Assembly: GCA_035531075.1 (NCBI GenBank)
Contig: DATKTO010000019.1
Location: 62,001 to 126,000, forward strand
Direction of reading: 5' to 3'
From: 39-52-133 sp035531075
GTDB lineage: Bacteria; Pseudomonadota; Gammaproteobacteria; Burkholderiales; Gallionellaceae
DNA length: 64,000 bases
A program made the position numbers and the translations under genes. Positions within the stretch are counted from its first letter, which is position 1, and each line of letters opens with the position of its first letter. The notes under the pieces were generated by a model. The model made no database searches. It had not been told where the DNA came from and worked only from the letters and a program-made list of their open reading frames with translations. Shown in pieces: positions 40,470 through 50,281 of the stretch.

Positions 40470-41570
40470 ATGAATATTATTGGAAGTCTGGCAGTTGCAT
40501 TGTTCCTGTTTAGTTTGCCGGCTTTCGCCGATAACGCCGACGATTCTTTTCAGGAGGTTGTTACCCGCTATCGGGCTGCGAACCCCAAGCCGGTAATGCC
40601 CGAGGTGGCGCGCAAGTTCAAGGTGCAGGCCGAGTTTCTAGTGCAGGAAAAGCGGCTTGACCAGGCTATAGAGCTTTATCGAAAGGCATTGGACATCGTG
40701 CCGTGGTGGCCCGAAGGGCATTACAATCTTGCGCTGGTTCTGGGTGAAACCAGAAAATACCGGGATGCGATGCGCGAAATGAAGCGCTATTTGTTACTGG
40801 CGCCTGATGCAGCCGAAGCACGCACTGGACAGGATAAGATCTACCAGTGGGAAATCGTGGCTGAGCCTGAGGCAGGCAGAACGTTCAGAGATTGCGCGGG
40901 CTGTCCCGAGATGGTGGAAATTCAACAGGGTAGCTTCGCCATGGGCTCGAACAATGGCGAGCCAGACGAAAAGCCGCTGCATAACGTTACGATCGCCAAA
41001 CCCTTTGCCATCGGCAAAACCGAAGTCACGCAGCAGCAATGGCATGCGGTGATGGGTGATAATCCGAGTTATTTTACAGACTGCGCCGATACGTGCCCGG
41101 TAGAGCAGGTCAGCTGGGATGACGTCCAGATCTTCATCAAGAAGCTTAATGCAAAGACCGGCAAACAATATCGCCTGCCCAGTGAAGCGGAGTGGGAATA
41201 TGCCTGCCGTGCTGGCAATCAACAGGAATATTGCGGCAACGACAATGCGGATAGCGTGGCGTGGACTAACAACAACAGCGGAAATTTTTTTAGCAAAGGA
41301 CCGCACCCTGCGGCAACCAGGCAGGCCAATGCATTTGGCCTGTACGACATGAGCGGCAACGTGTGGGAGTGGGTGGAAGATACCTATCACGACAGCTACG
41401 AAGGCGCCCCAGAGGATGGAAGCGCCTGGTTGAATGGCAGGATGCGTGTGCTGCGTGGCGGTTCGTGGGGCTACGATACGAAGTTCGGGCGTGCGGCAGC
41501 ACGTTCAAAATTTGCGGCCAACTATCGCTACTTCAGTTACGGTTTCCGCTTGGCGCAAACGCTGCCGTAG
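40470..41570 (+). CDS. Exported formylglycine-generating-enzyme-like protein with TPR, catalytic Cys missing
   Basis: A 366-residue periplasmic protein: signal peptide (1-22, ending AFADNA), TPR-like repeats (about 50-125) and a SUMF1/FGE domain (about 145-366) with the usual EMVEIQQGSFAMGS, RLPSEAEWEYACR, MSGNVWEWVED and VLRGGSW. The C-terminal SxxC region, which holds the redox Cys of true FGE, reads GYDTKFGRAAARSKF here, with no Cys. It is therefore likely a non-catalytic or differently active relative. AAGGGAGG precedes the ATG at 40470 by 8 nt. It appears monocistronic. Confidence 0.85.
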   Translation: MNIIGSLAVALFLFSLPAFADNADDSFQEVVTRYRAANPKPVMPEVARKFKVQAEFLVQEKRLDQAIELYRKALDIVPWWPEGHYNLALVLGETRKYRDAMREMKRYLLLAPDAAEARTGQDKIYQWEIVAEPEAGRTFRDCAGCPEMVEIQQGSFAMGSNNGEPDEKPLHNVTIAKPFAIGKTEVTQQQWHAVMGDNPSYFTDCADTCPVEQVSWDDVQIFIKKLNAKTGKQYRLPSEAEWEYACRAGNQQEYCGNDNADSVAWTNNNSGNFFSKGPHPAATRQANAFGLYDMSGNVWEWVEDTYHDSYEGAPEDGSAWLNGRMRVLRGGSWGYDTKFGRAAARSKFAANYRYFSYGFRLAQTLP

Positions 41571-41729
41571 GGGCTGAGTAGTCTGAGGCTAGATCAGTTG
41601 CTGGGCTCTGCAATGGTGTGTCACGCGCACTTTGGCGCAGCAGCAATAACCATAGATTTGATAAGTCTGAAGAGGCCTTTCACCCGCCACTTCTTCTAGT
41701 TGTGGTTACGGGTAACCTGAAGGTTAGTC

Positions 41730-41803
41730 TCCGCCACGAGGTGGCGGATCAGGGAATCAACAACCAAGCAGCGGAGTCGTGCGTGATCCGCCGGATCCCA
41801 CGA
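41730..41803. other. Hairpins downstream of rlpA
   Basis: Two inverted repeats lie in the 238-nt gap before the rlpA stop: TCCGCCAC/GTGGCGGA (41730-41737 and 41741-41748) and an imperfect CGTGATCC/GGAT..CACG (41782-41802). On the minus strand they follow the mre operon's last gene. No U-run is present, so termination is uncertain. A related GGTGGCGGAT string occurs after gatB near 51760. Confidence 0.4.
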
Positions 41804-41808
41804 TTGAA

Positions 41809-42771
41809 TTAATACAGACTCACCACAGGCTTGAATCCCAGCCGGGATTGCAGATCAAGCGCAGTCGCGCGTGCGGTTTCGGCATTGGCGTAAGGACCAA
41901 TGCGTACCTTTACCATGCCGTTGTTATGCGACAGGCTCAGCTGCTTGCCGGAATCGCTTAGCTTCTTGCGCATGCTGATTAAAAACTCTTCCGCCCCGCT
42001 CTGCGAATTGAATGCGCCAAGCTGCAGGAACACCTTGCCGCCGGCGCTGAGCGCGGGTGAGTTGTCGGAGGGCAGCGGAGTAACCTGTATCGGTTCCTTG
42101 TAGATCGGTGAGATCGGTGCAGCAGCGTTTGCATCCGCGGTCAGGCTCTCCACTTCCACCATGCCTTGTCCGCTGCCGATGATGCCGAGTTTGGCTGCGG
42201 CGGTGTAGGAAAGGTCGATGATGCGCTCATGCATAAACGGGCCGCGGTCGTTGATGCGCACGATCACGGATTTGTTGTTTTGCAGGTTGGTTACCCTTGC
42301 ATAGCTGGGAATGGGCAGGGTAGTGTGGGCCGCGGTCATGCCGTACATGTCGTAGATCTCGCCGATGGATGTTTTCTGCCCGTGAAATTTTTTGCCGTAC
42401 CAGGAGGCGACGCCGCGTTCCTTGTAATTGCCGGTAGAGGTGAGCGGTGTATAGTTCTTGCCAAGGACTGTGTAAGGGCGATTGGCGTAGCGGTGCAGGG
42501 GTTCGGTGCTGGGAACCGCATCGGGAATGCTTGCCATGTTGGCGGGTGCACCTGTACCGGGCCCGTCGCCTTCAAGATATGCGCCGCCACCCGGTTGGGC
42601 TGCGGTGTGTGTTTGTAACGCACTGTTTTCATTTAGTTTATTGTCTTCTTCGGGCGTGCTTGATCTTTCCGGCGCGGTTTCACGCGATGCGGTGTCAGGC
42701 CTGGGCAAGTTGCCACGGCAGGCTGCCAGCATGAGGACCATCATGATTAATGCGCCGGTTCGTATGTTCAT
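41809..42771 (-). CDS. rlpA: Septal ring lytic transglycosylase RlpA-like lipoprotein with SPOR domain
   Basis: A 320-residue outer-membrane lipoprotein: signal ending LMLAACRG (lipidated Cys), a disordered Pro/Gly linker, the RlpA double-psi barrel (about 115-210, with GVASWYGKKFHGQKTSIGE and VIVRINDRGPF) and a C-terminal SPOR domain (about 245-320) that targets denuded septal glycan. It is the last gene of the mreBCD-mrdA-rodA-rlpA operon, 10 nt after rodA. It helps daughter-cell separation. Confidence 0.93.
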   Translation of the reverse strand: MNIRTGALIMMVLMLAACRGNLPRPDTASRETAPERSSTPEEDNKLNENSALQTHTAAQPGGGAYLEGDGPGTGAPANMASIPDAVPSTEPLHRYANRPYTVLGKNYTPLTSTGNYKERGVASWYGKKFHGQKTSIGEIYDMYGMTAAHTTLPIPSYARVTNLQNNKSVIVRINDRGPFMHERIIDLSYTAAAKLGIIGSGQGMVEVESLTADANAAAPISPIYKEPIQVTPLPSDNSPALSAGGKVFLQLGAFNSQSGAEEFLISMRKKLSDSGKQLSLSHNNGMVKVRIGPYANAETARATALDLQSRLGFKPVVSLY

Positions 42772-42781
42772 CTTGCTGCCC

Positions 42782-43876
42782 TTAGCTTTGAACTAAAGTC
42801 TTGTGGGAGTGTATGCTCATCAGCATGCCGAAGCCGAGGGCCAGCGTGAGCATGGAGGTTCCGCCATAGCTGACCAGCGGCAGCGGCACGCCCACAACAG
42901 GCAGAATGCCGGTGACCATGCCCATGTTGACGAAGGTGTAGGTAAAAAAGGTCAGCGTGATCGATCCGGCCATTAATCGTGTGAAGTAGGTTGAGGCATT
43001 GGCGGTGATGACAAAGCCGCGCCACAGGATGAACAGATAGATACCGAGCAGGATGAGATTACCGAGCAGGCCGAATTCTTCCGAATACACTGCAAAAATA
43101 AAGTCGGTGGTGCGCTCAGGCAAAAATTCCAGATGCGTCTGCGTGCCATTCAGATAACCCTTGCCCAATATGCCGCCAGAGCCGACCGCAATCATGCCCT
43201 GAATGGTGTGGTAGCCCTTGCCCAGCGGGTCCTGCGAGGGGTCGAGCAGCATTACGATACGCTGGCGCTGGTAGTCATGCAGTGCGTGCCAGACGAACGG
43301 CGCGCTGGCCATTGCAGCTACCCCTAAACCAATGATGACGCGCCAGCTCAGGCCGGCGAGAAACAGCACGTAAAAGCCGCTGGCACAGATCAGCATTGCC
43401 GTTCCAAGATCGGGCTGGCGCAAAATCAGGGCAAATGGAACGGCAAGCAACACTGCGGCGACCAAATAATTCTTCAGCGCGAGGGTGGCCTCATGCCGCT
43501 CGAAATACCAGGCCATCATCAGCGGTACCGCAATCTTCATCAGCTCGGAAGGCTGTATCGTGGCCACGCCCAGATTCAGCCAGCGCCGCGCGCCATTCTG
43601 GATGTCGCCAAAAAACGCCACCCCTAGCAGCAGAGTCATCCCCAGGATATAAATCGGAACCGCGCTGCGTATCAGGTAATGCAGCGGCATATTGGCCACC
43701 AGCCAGAGCGCGAGGAAAGCCACCAGTATATTCACCAGCTGGCCAAATACACGGTCAACACTGCCGCCACTGGCGCTGTATATCAGCACCAGGCTCACCA
43801 GCACCAAGGCACCCAGGCCTGCCATCAACAGGGGATCAAGATGCGCGATAAAACGCCGCTGTAGCCGGTTAATCAT
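42782..43876 (-). CDS. rodA: Peptidoglycan glycosyltransferase RodA
   Basis: SEDS-family glycan polymerase of 364 residues with about ten transmembrane helices. Typical motifs are GGILGKGYLNGTQTHLEFLPERTTDFIFAV-type loop (catalytic Asp region) and LPLVSYGGTSML near the C-terminus. It works with PBP2 to elongate the sidewall. It overlaps mrdA by 8 nt and is followed by rlpA. Confidence 0.96.
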   Translation of the reverse strand: MINRLQRRFIAHLDPLLMAGLGALVLVSLVLIYSASGGSVDRVFGQLVNILVAFLALWLVANMPLHYLIRSAVPIYILGMTLLLGVAFFGDIQNGARRWLNLGVATIQPSELMKIAVPLMMAWYFERHEATLALKNYLVAAVLLAVPFALILRQPDLGTAMLICASGFYVLFLAGLSWRVIIGLGVAAMASAPFVWHALHDYQRQRIVMLLDPSQDPLGKGYHTIQGMIAVGSGGILGKGYLNGTQTHLEFLPERTTDFIFAVYSEEFGLLGNLILLGIYLFILWRGFVITANASTYFTRLMAGSITLTFFTYTFVNMGMVTGILPVVGVPLPLVSYGGTSMLTLALGFGMLMSIHSHKTLVQS

Positions 43877-45770
43877 TTTCTGCCTCCGTTCTTACTGCGA
43901 CTGCCTGCATAGACTGCGGCACCTTTCCCAGCAGGTAGTAGTCAATCACCTTGCGCGCGATGGGTGCGGAGACAGTGCCACCGTGTCCGGCGTTTTCAGC
44001 CAGTACCGCCAGTGCGATGCGGGGCTTGTCAGCGGGCGCAAAAGCGATAAACCATGCATGGTCGCGGTGGCGCTCATCAATGTCTTTCTCTTTGTATGTT
44101 TCACCCTGTTTGATGCCGATCACCTGTGCGGTGCCAGTTTTTCCCCCAAAGCTGTAGGACGCTCCCGAACCTGCAAAGGCAGCTGTGCCGCCGGGCAGGG
44201 TAACTGCAACCATCGCGCGCTTGACCAGATCCAGGTGCTCAGGTTTTATCTGCAGATTAATATCGATTGGCGTAGCGGTCTGGTCCGCGGGGCCGCCTGC
44301 TGTGAGCGGTGTCTGCTTAACCAGATGCGGACGGTAACCGATGCCATCATTGGCCAAAACCGCTGTGGCATAGGCAAGCTGCATCGGTGTGACCAGGCTG
44401 TAGCCCTGGCCAATGCCGACAGAAACCGTATCGCCCGGATACCATATCTGGTTGTATCGTCTGCGCTTCCAGTCAGGCGAAGGCAGCAAGCCTGAAGATT
44501 CGCCTTCCATATCGAGGCCGCTCTTTTTACCAAAGCCAAACTGCGCCAGATAATCGTGCACCCCGTCTATGCCCATTTCGGTGGCGAGACCGTAGTAGTA
44601 AGTGTCGCACGAGATCACGAGGGACTTGAACATGTCTACGCTGCCATGGCCACCTTTCTTCCAGTCACGATATTGATGCCGGCTACCCGGAAGATTGAAA
44701 TATCCCGGGTCGTTTATCGTATAGCCAGCAGTGCGCTTGTTGGAGTCCAGTCCGGCAAGGGCCATGAAGGGCTTGATCGTGGAGCCGGGCGGGTACTGGC
44801 CGCGCAGTGCGCGGTTATTCAGTGGTACATCGAGCGAACTATTCAGCGCATCCCACGTCTCGTTATCGATGCCGTCGATAAACAGATTGGGGTCATAGCC
44901 CGGTTTGCTGACGAAAGCCAATACTTCGCCGTTGGTTGGATCTATGGCCACCAGCGCGCCGCGGAAATTTCCGAATGCCTGTTCGGCGACCTCCTGCAGT
45001 TTGATATCCACTGTCAGCGTCAGCGTGTTGCCGGACTGCGGAGCCGTTCTGGACAGCACTCGTACGCCACGCCCTCCGGCATCAACCTCGACCCTTTCAA
45101 AACCTGTCGTGCCATGCAGCTCGCGTTCATAACTTTGCTCGACGCCTATCTTGCCGATGTAATCCGAGCCACGGTAATTCTCGGCCAGATTGCTTGATTC
45201 CAGTTGGGCAAAGTCCTTGTCATTGATGCGGCCGACATAGCCTATAAGATGGGCGGTTCTGTCACGGAAGGGATATTCGCGGAACAAGCGCGCCTTGATT
45301 TCCACGCCGGGAAAGCGAAAGCGCTGAGAGGCGAAACGCGCCACTTCAACTTCGTTCAGGCGGCTGCGGATCGGATAGCTGTTGGAGGTATGGGACTCGG
45401 TCAGCAATTTTTTAAAACGTTTGCGGTCTTTGGGCTGTATATCCACCAGCTTGGACAGTTCATTGATGGTGGCTTCAAGGTCTGCAACCTTGGCGGGTGA
45501 AATTTCCAGGGTGTAACCGGAATAATTCTGTGCCAGCACAACGCCGTTGCGATCCTGAATCAGGCCACGGTTCGGCACGATGGGGACAACAGAAATGCGG
45601 TTTTTATCCGCCAGGGTGGTGAAATCGCTCTGGCGCACAACCTGAAGATAGAATAGTCGCGCTAACAGAATGAACACCAGCACCAGCACAAACACCATGC
45701 TTATTATTAAGCGCAGGCGGAAGAAATAAATTTCGCGCTGATGATTTTTCAGCTCCTGGTGCAGCATCAT
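43869..45770 (-). CDS. mrdA: Penicillin-binding protein 2 (transpeptidase)
   Basis: A 633-residue class B PBP of the elongasome: N-terminal transmembrane helix (about 18-40), dimerisation domain, then transpeptidase with catalytic Ser in PPGSTIKPF, the SxN-type motif SCDTYYYGL and KTGTAQ. It cross-links sidewall peptidoglycan with RodA. The start overlaps the mreD stop (ATGA), and a second ATG follows directly. Confidence 0.96.
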   Translation of the reverse strand: MMLHQELKNHQREIYFFRLRLIISMVFVLVLVFILLARLFYLQVVRQSDFTTLADKNRISVVPIVPNRGLIQDRNGVVLAQNYSGYTLEISPAKVADLEATINELSKLVDIQPKDRKRFKKLLTESHTSNSYPIRSRLNEVEVARFASQRFRFPGVEIKARLFREYPFRDRTAHLIGYVGRINDKDFAQLESSNLAENYRGSDYIGKIGVEQSYERELHGTTGFERVEVDAGGRGVRVLSRTAPQSGNTLTLTVDIKLQEVAEQAFGNFRGALVAIDPTNGEVLAFVSKPGYDPNLFIDGIDNETWDALNSSLDVPLNNRALRGQYPPGSTIKPFMALAGLDSNKRTAGYTINDPGYFNLPGSRHQYRDWKKGGHGSVDMFKSLVISCDTYYYGLATEMGIDGVHDYLAQFGFGKKSGLDMEGESSGLLPSPDWKRRRYNQIWYPGDTVSVGIGQGYSLVTPMQLAYATAVLANDGIGYRPHLVKQTPLTAGGPADQTATPIDINLQIKPEHLDLVKRAMVAVTLPGGTAAFAGSGASYSFGGKTGTAQVIGIKQGETYKEKDIDERHRDHAWFIAFAPADKPRIALAVLAENAGHGGTVSAPIARKVIDYYLLGKVPQSMQAVAVRTEAEND

Positions 45771-46285
45771 AATTCGTTCGGATCACTTCGCGTACGACGC
45801 ATGGTCTGCAACAGAACTGAAAGCGGCACCCACAGCAAGGCAGAACTCAGGCAGCCGAGGAAAAATTGCCAGGAAATGCTTCCACCCGTCAGCCAGTGTA
45901 CGGAGGCGAATACGGCATAGCTGATCAGCAGCAGGGGAAAAACTTGCAGCGGCTGCTCGCTTACGTCGAACATCTGAATGCGGCGATGCAAAAGGATCCC
46001 GCCAAATGCCAGCACCGAGTATGACAGCGCGTGCTGGCCGAATAAACTGGAGTCAGCCACATCGGCGAAAATTCCGATGGTAAATGCGATACCGATGCCT
46101 ATGCGGTAGGGTTTGTGGGTACACCAGTAGAGCAGCACCAGTGCCGCAAAATCCGGGCGTACTGCAAGCCACAAACCCTGCCAGGGCAACCAATTGAGCA
46201 TGAGCGCTACAAACAGCGTTAAGGCAATAAATGTACCGTTGGCTGGCAGCAGAAATTCATTATCTCTGGAGAATTCTTCGTTCAC
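45767..46285 (-). CDS. mreD: Rod shape-determining protein MreD
   Basis: A 172-residue membrane protein with five to six hydrophobic segments, a size and place typical of MreD. The family has few catalytic motifs; assignment rests on its position between mreC and mrdA and on the hydrophobic pattern (GIGIAFTIGIFADVADSSLFGQHAL matches the family core). The start is GTG at complement 46285, overlapping the mreC stop by 3 nt. Confidence 0.92.
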   Translation of the reverse strand: MNEEFSRDNEFLLPANGTFIALTLFVALMLNWLPWQGLWLAVRPDFAALVLLYWCTHKPYRIGIGIAFTIGIFADVADSSLFGQHALSYSVLAFGGILLHRRIQMFDVSEQPLQVFPLLLISYAVFASVHWLTGGSISWQFFLGCLSSALLWVPLSVLLQTMRRTRSDPNEL

Positions 46286-47205
46286 TGCTTGCTCCGTCTC
46301 AGTTTCTTGCTTTTGGATTCCGATGTTTTCACGCCCTCTTCAGGCAATTCCGGCAACTTGTGCAGGCCGGTAATAATCATAAGCTGTCGCTGGCGATCTA
46401 CGCCGGAGAGGGGGGTGCATAAAATTTGCGCAAACGGATAGGCTGGATCACGCTCAATCTGTATTACTTTTGCAACAGGCAGGCCGGGCGGGTAGGTGCC
46501 ATCAATGCCTGACGTTACCAGCTCGTCACCGACCTGAATGTCAGAGCTGATCGGCATATACCGCAATTCAAGATTGCTGATATTCCCCGACCCGAACACC
46601 ACTGCGCGCAGGCCGGTGCGTAGCACCTGGATCGGTACGGCATGATCTTTGTCCGTAATCAGGGTGATTTCACTCAGCCACGGGAAAACGCGCGTAACCT
46701 GCCCGACCAAGCCTGTTTCGTCCATCACCACCTGGCCGGCAATGACATTCTTATTTGAACCCTTGTCGACAAACACTTTGCGTTTAAATATATCGCGTTC
46801 GACATAGACAATTTCGGCCATTTGCATGGGGAAGTCTGCACGTTGCGACACATCAAACAATTTGCGCAACTGGGAGTTCTCGGTCTGCAAAACCTCCAGT
46901 TGAAGCAGCTGCGCGGCATAGGCCGTCTGTTGCTGGCGAAGCTGTAAATTTTCACGCGCCAGATTTCCCTGTGTGTCCAGATAGCCGCTGAACTGATCCC
47001 ACAATACGCCGGGCTGAGTGGTCAGGTTGGTAGCCAGGCGCTGCAGGGGCTGGATTGGAAGCGCAAGCACATTGCGTATCGACTCCAGGTGTTTGTAGCG
47101 GGCGTCGATAAACAACAGCATCAGCGAAAGCAGGACGAAAAAAATCAAGCGTGCTGCCGCACTGGGGCCGCGATTAAAAAACTGGAATGATTGAGTTCTA
47201 TCCAT
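46282..47205 (-). CDS. mreC: Rod shape-determining protein MreC
   Basis: A 307-residue periplasmic scaffold protein: N-terminal FFNRGPSAAARL, a transmembrane helix (about 17-36), coiled coil (about 65-110) and beta-domain core with VGQVTRVFPWLSEITLITD and LVTSGIDGTYPPGLPV. It links MreB to the PBP2-RodA machine. I chose the ATG at complement 47205; an upstream TTG (47232) adds nine unlikely residues. Neither start has a strong Shine-Dalgarno sequence. Confidence 0.94.
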   Translation of the reverse strand: MDRTQSFQFFNRGPSAAARLIFFVLLSLMLLFIDARYKHLESIRNVLALPIQPLQRLATNLTTQPGVLWDQFSGYLDTQGNLARENLQLRQQQTAYAAQLLQLEVLQTENSQLRKLFDVSQRADFPMQMAEIVYVERDIFKRKVFVDKGSNKNVIAGQVVMDETGLVGQVTRVFPWLSEITLITDKDHAVPIQVLRTGLRAVVFGSGNISNLELRYMPISSDIQVGDELVTSGIDGTYPPGLPVAKVIQIERDPAYPFAQILCTPLSGVDRQRQLMIITGLHKLPELPEEGVKTSESKSKKLRRSKQ

Positions 47206-47270
47206 GTATGAGGAATAGCCATACTGGTGCAACCAGATATGGCATGTTCTGCTTTAGTCTATGTTGGTTG

Positions 47271-48314
47271 TTAGTCTTTGGCGAAGATGTTGTTGAATTT
47301 ATCCATGTGATCCAGTGCCCTGCCGGAGCCGCGCACGACACAGGTTAACGGATCATCGGCGATGATTACAGGCAGGCCTGTTTCTTCCATCAGCAGGCGG
47401 TCAATGTCGCGCAGCAATGCGCCGCCGCCGGTCAACATCATGCCCTTGCTGACAATGTCGGCACCCAGTTCCGGCGGAGTCTGTTCCAAGGCCGTTTTTA
47501 CCGCGCTGACGATGCTGTTGAGCGGATCTGTAAGTGCTTCCAGAATTTCGTTGCTGGAAATGGTGAAGCTGCGTGGAACACCTTCGGCCAGGTTGCGGCC
47601 CTTGACTTCCATGTCGCGTACTTCGCTGCCGGGGAAGGCGGAGCCAATTTCCTTCTTGATATTTTCTGCGGTGGTTTCGCCGATCAGCATGCCGTAGTTG
47701 CGGCGGATGTAATTGATGATAGCCTCGTCAAATTTGTCGCCACCAACACGCACCGAGCCGGAATAAACCGCGCCGCCCAGTGACAGCACGCCCACTTCGG
47801 TAGTACCGCCGCCGATGTCGACCACCATCGAGCCGGTTGCCTCTTCAATCGGGAGGTCTGCGCCAATTGCGGCAGCCATCGGCTCTTCGATCAGCTCTAC
47901 ACGGCGTGCTCCGGCAGCATATGCCGCTTCACGAATCGCACGGCGCTCCACCTGGGTCGAGCCGCAGGGTACGCAAATGACGATGCGCGGGCTGGGTGTA
48001 AACATGTTGGATTTATGCACGCGGCGGATAAACTGCTTGAGCATTTGTTCCGTTATGGTGAAGTCGGCGATCACGCCGTCCTTCATTGGCCGGATAACGG
48101 TGATGTTGCCCGGCGTACGCCCCAACATCTGTTTGGCAGCAAGACCTACCTGCTGGATGACTTTCTTACCGTTGGGCCCGCCTTCCTGGCGTATCGATAC
48201 GACCGAGGGTTCGTCAAGTACGATGCCTTTGCCGCGTGCCCAGATGAGTGTGTTAGCAGTGCCCAAGTCAATCGCCAGATCATTGGCGAAATAGCTGTCA
48301 TAAAAACCAAACAT
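47271..48314 (-). CDS. mreB: Cell-shape actin MreB
   Basis: A 347-residue bacterial actin that forms filaments guiding sidewall synthesis. Conserved motifs are DLGTANTLIW (phosphate 1), VVDIGGGTTEVGVLSL (phosphate 2) and GGGALLRDIDRLL (adenosine). It is the first gene of the operon mreB-mreC-mreD-mrdA-rodA-rlpA. The 135-nt spacer to divergent gatC holds a TATAAT at 48393-48398, without a clear -35 box. Confidence 0.97.
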   Translation of the reverse strand: MFGFYDSYFANDLAIDLGTANTLIWARGKGIVLDEPSVVSIRQEGGPNGKKVIQQVGLAAKQMLGRTPGNITVIRPMKDGVIADFTITEQMLKQFIRRVHKSNMFTPSPRIVICVPCGSTQVERRAIREAAYAAGARRVELIEEPMAAAIGADLPIEEATGSMVVDIGGGTTEVGVLSLGGAVYSGSVRVGGDKFDEAIINYIRRNYGMLIGETTAENIKKEIGSAFPGSEVRDMEVKGRNLAEGVPRSFTISSNEILEALTDPLNSIVSAVKTALEQTPPELGADIVSKGMMLTGGGALLRDIDRLLMEETGLPVIIADDPLTCVVRGSGRALDHMDKFNNIFAKD

Positions 48315-48449
48315 AGATAAAGTGCCCCGAAAAGTATTAGCCGAAATTAGTATTGGTAAAATTAGTAATTAGTGAGTCGCAAGAAGCACGACTATAATTT
48401 GTTTATGATACCCTATTAACCTTGTTTTGAAACAGACCTAAATACGAAT

Positions 48450-48737
48450 ATGTCACTTAGCACCGACGATGTAAAGAAAGTGGCTCGCTTGGCCAGGCTA
48501 GCCATGAGCGAAGCCGAAATTCACGCTGCCCATGCCCAGATGGCCAGTATTTTCGGGCTGATCGAGGAAATGCGGGCGGTCGATACCAGCGGAATTGAAC
48601 CCATGGCTCACGCCCAGGACCTTGGCCAGCGGCTGCGCGAGGATGTGGTCAGCGAAACCAATCAGCGCGAATTGTTCCAGTCTGTCGCGCCTCAGGTAGA
48701 ACGCGGGCTGTATCTGGTGCCGCAAGTTATCGAATAA
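48450..48737 (+). CDS. gatC: Asp-tRNA(Asn)/Glu-tRNA(Gln) amidotransferase subunit C
   Basis: A 95-residue helper subunit that tightens the GatA-GatB complex. It contains VKKVARLARLAMSE and the C-terminal LYLVPQVIE, typical of GatC. It is the first gene of gatCAB and divergent from mreB. The complex amidates misacylated Glu-tRNA(Gln) or Asp-tRNA(Asn). Confidence 0.95.
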   Translation: MSLSTDDVKKVARLARLAMSEAEIHAAHAQMASIFGLIEEMRAVDTSGIEPMAHAQDLGQRLREDVVSETNQRELFQSVAPQVERGLYLVPQVIE

Positions 48738-48807
48738 ATCAACTGGCGGCGAGACGCAGTTTTCCCTGGCTCCCCGCGTTAATTCAAGATTTTCAGGTTA
48801 TCGAACA

Positions 48808-50268
48808 ATGATTAATAGCAGTCTTAAACAACTTTCCAGCCAACTGGCTGCAAAGAAAATTTCCAGCGTCGAACTGACGCAGCTTTATCTGGATCGCATC
48901 GCAGCGCTTAATCCCGCCTTGAATGCCTATATTACGCTGAGCCCGAAAGTTAGCCTGGATCAGGCTCGCGCAGCAGACGCGAGGCTGGCACAGGGCAAGG
49001 GTGAGGCATTGACCGGCATCCCGTTCGCGCAAAAGGATATTTTCTGCGCTAAGGGATGGCGCACCACCTGCGGCTCGAAGATGCTGGAAAATTTCATCTC
49101 GCCGTATGACGCGCATGTCATCACAAAGTTCAATAATGCCGGGGCAATTAATCTGGGCAAGACCAATATGGACGAATTCGCCATGGGGTCGAGCAATGAA
49201 ACGTCCTATTTCGGCTCGGTCAAAAATCCGTGGAATCAGCTTGCGGTACCCGGCGGCAGTTCCGGCGGCACCGCGGCGGCCGTGGCTGCACGCCTGTGTG
49301 CGGCGGCTACCGGCACCGATACCGGCGGCTCCATCCGCCAGCCCGCGGCGCTGTGCGGCATTTCCGGGCTGAAACCGACCTATGGCGTGGTATCGCGCTA
49401 CGGCATGATCGCGTTTGCCTCCAGCCTCGATCAGGCGGGTCCTATGGCGCGCAGCGCGGAGGATCTGGCGCTGATGCTGAATGTGATGGCGGGGTTTGAT
49501 GAAAGGGACTCCACCAGCCTGCAGCGCGACAAGGAAGACTATGCGCGCAGCCTGGAGCAGCCGCTCAAGGGCTTGCGCATCGGCCTGCCGCGCGAATTCT
49601 TCGGCGAAGGCCTGAGCGACGATGTCGGCCAGGCAGTGGAGGCGGCGATTGCCGAATACAAGAAGCTGGGTGCGGTCGTGGTGGATATCAGCCTGCCCAA
49701 TTCGCGCCTGTCGATTCCGGTGTATTACGTGCTCGCACCGGCCGAGGCGTCAAGCAACCTGTCGCGCTTCGACGGCGTGCGCTACGGCCATCGCGCCGCT
49801 GAATACGGCGACCTCGCCGACATGTATGAGAAGTCGCGTTCGCAGGGTTTCGGCGATGAAGTAAAACGCCGCATCATGATCGGCACCTATGTGCTATCGC
49901 ACGGCTATTACGATGCCTATTATCTGAAGGCGCAAAAAATCCGCCGCCTGATCGCGCAGGACTTTGTCGAGGCCTACAAGCACTGTGACGTAATCATGGG
50001 GCCGACCAGCCCGAGCACCGCATTTAACCTGGGCGAAAAGGGCGACGATCCGGTGCAGATGTATCTGTCCGACATCTACACCATCGCGGTGAACCTCGCC
50101 GGACTCCCCGGCATGTCCATCCCGTGCGGCTTTGGCAGCAACGGCATGCCGGTCGGCCTGCAGATTATCGGCAATTATTTCGACGAGGCGCGCATGCTGA
50201 ACGTGGCGCACCAATACCAGCTGGCGACAGACCACCACACCCGCGCCCCTCAACAAATCGCGCTGTAA
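48808..50268 (+). CDS. gatA: Asp-tRNA(Asn)/Glu-tRNA(Gln) amidotransferase subunit A
   Basis: Amidase-signature glutaminase of 486 residues that frees ammonia from glutamine for tRNA amidation. It shows the Lys of FAQKDIF, GSSNETSYFGSVKNPW and the Ser pair in GGSSGGTAAAVAA and TGTDTGGSIRQPA, forming the Ser-cisSer-Lys triad. It sits between gatC and gatB with 70- and 13-nt spacers. Confidence 0.97.
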   Translation: MINSSLKQLSSQLAAKKISSVELTQLYLDRIAALNPALNAYITLSPKVSLDQARAADARLAQGKGEALTGIPFAQKDIFCAKGWRTTCGSKMLENFISPYDAHVITKFNNAGAINLGKTNMDEFAMGSSNETSYFGSVKNPWNQLAVPGGSSGGTAAAVAARLCAAATGTDTGGSIRQPAALCGISGLKPTYGVVSRYGMIAFASSLDQAGPMARSAEDLALMLNVMAGFDERDSTSLQRDKEDYARSLEQPLKGLRIGLPREFFGEGLSDDVGQAVEAAIAEYKKLGAVVVDISLPNSRLSIPVYYVLAPAEASSNLSRFDGVRYGHRAAEYGDLADMYEKSRSQGFGDEVKRRIMIGTYVLSHGYYDAYYLKAQKIRRLIAQDFVEAYKHCDVIMGPTSPSTAFNLGEKGDDPVQMYLSDIYTIAVNLAGLPGMSIPCGFGSNGMPVGLQIIGNYFDEARMLNVAHQYQLATDHHTRAPQQIAL

Positions 50269-50281
50269 GGAAATAAACACT

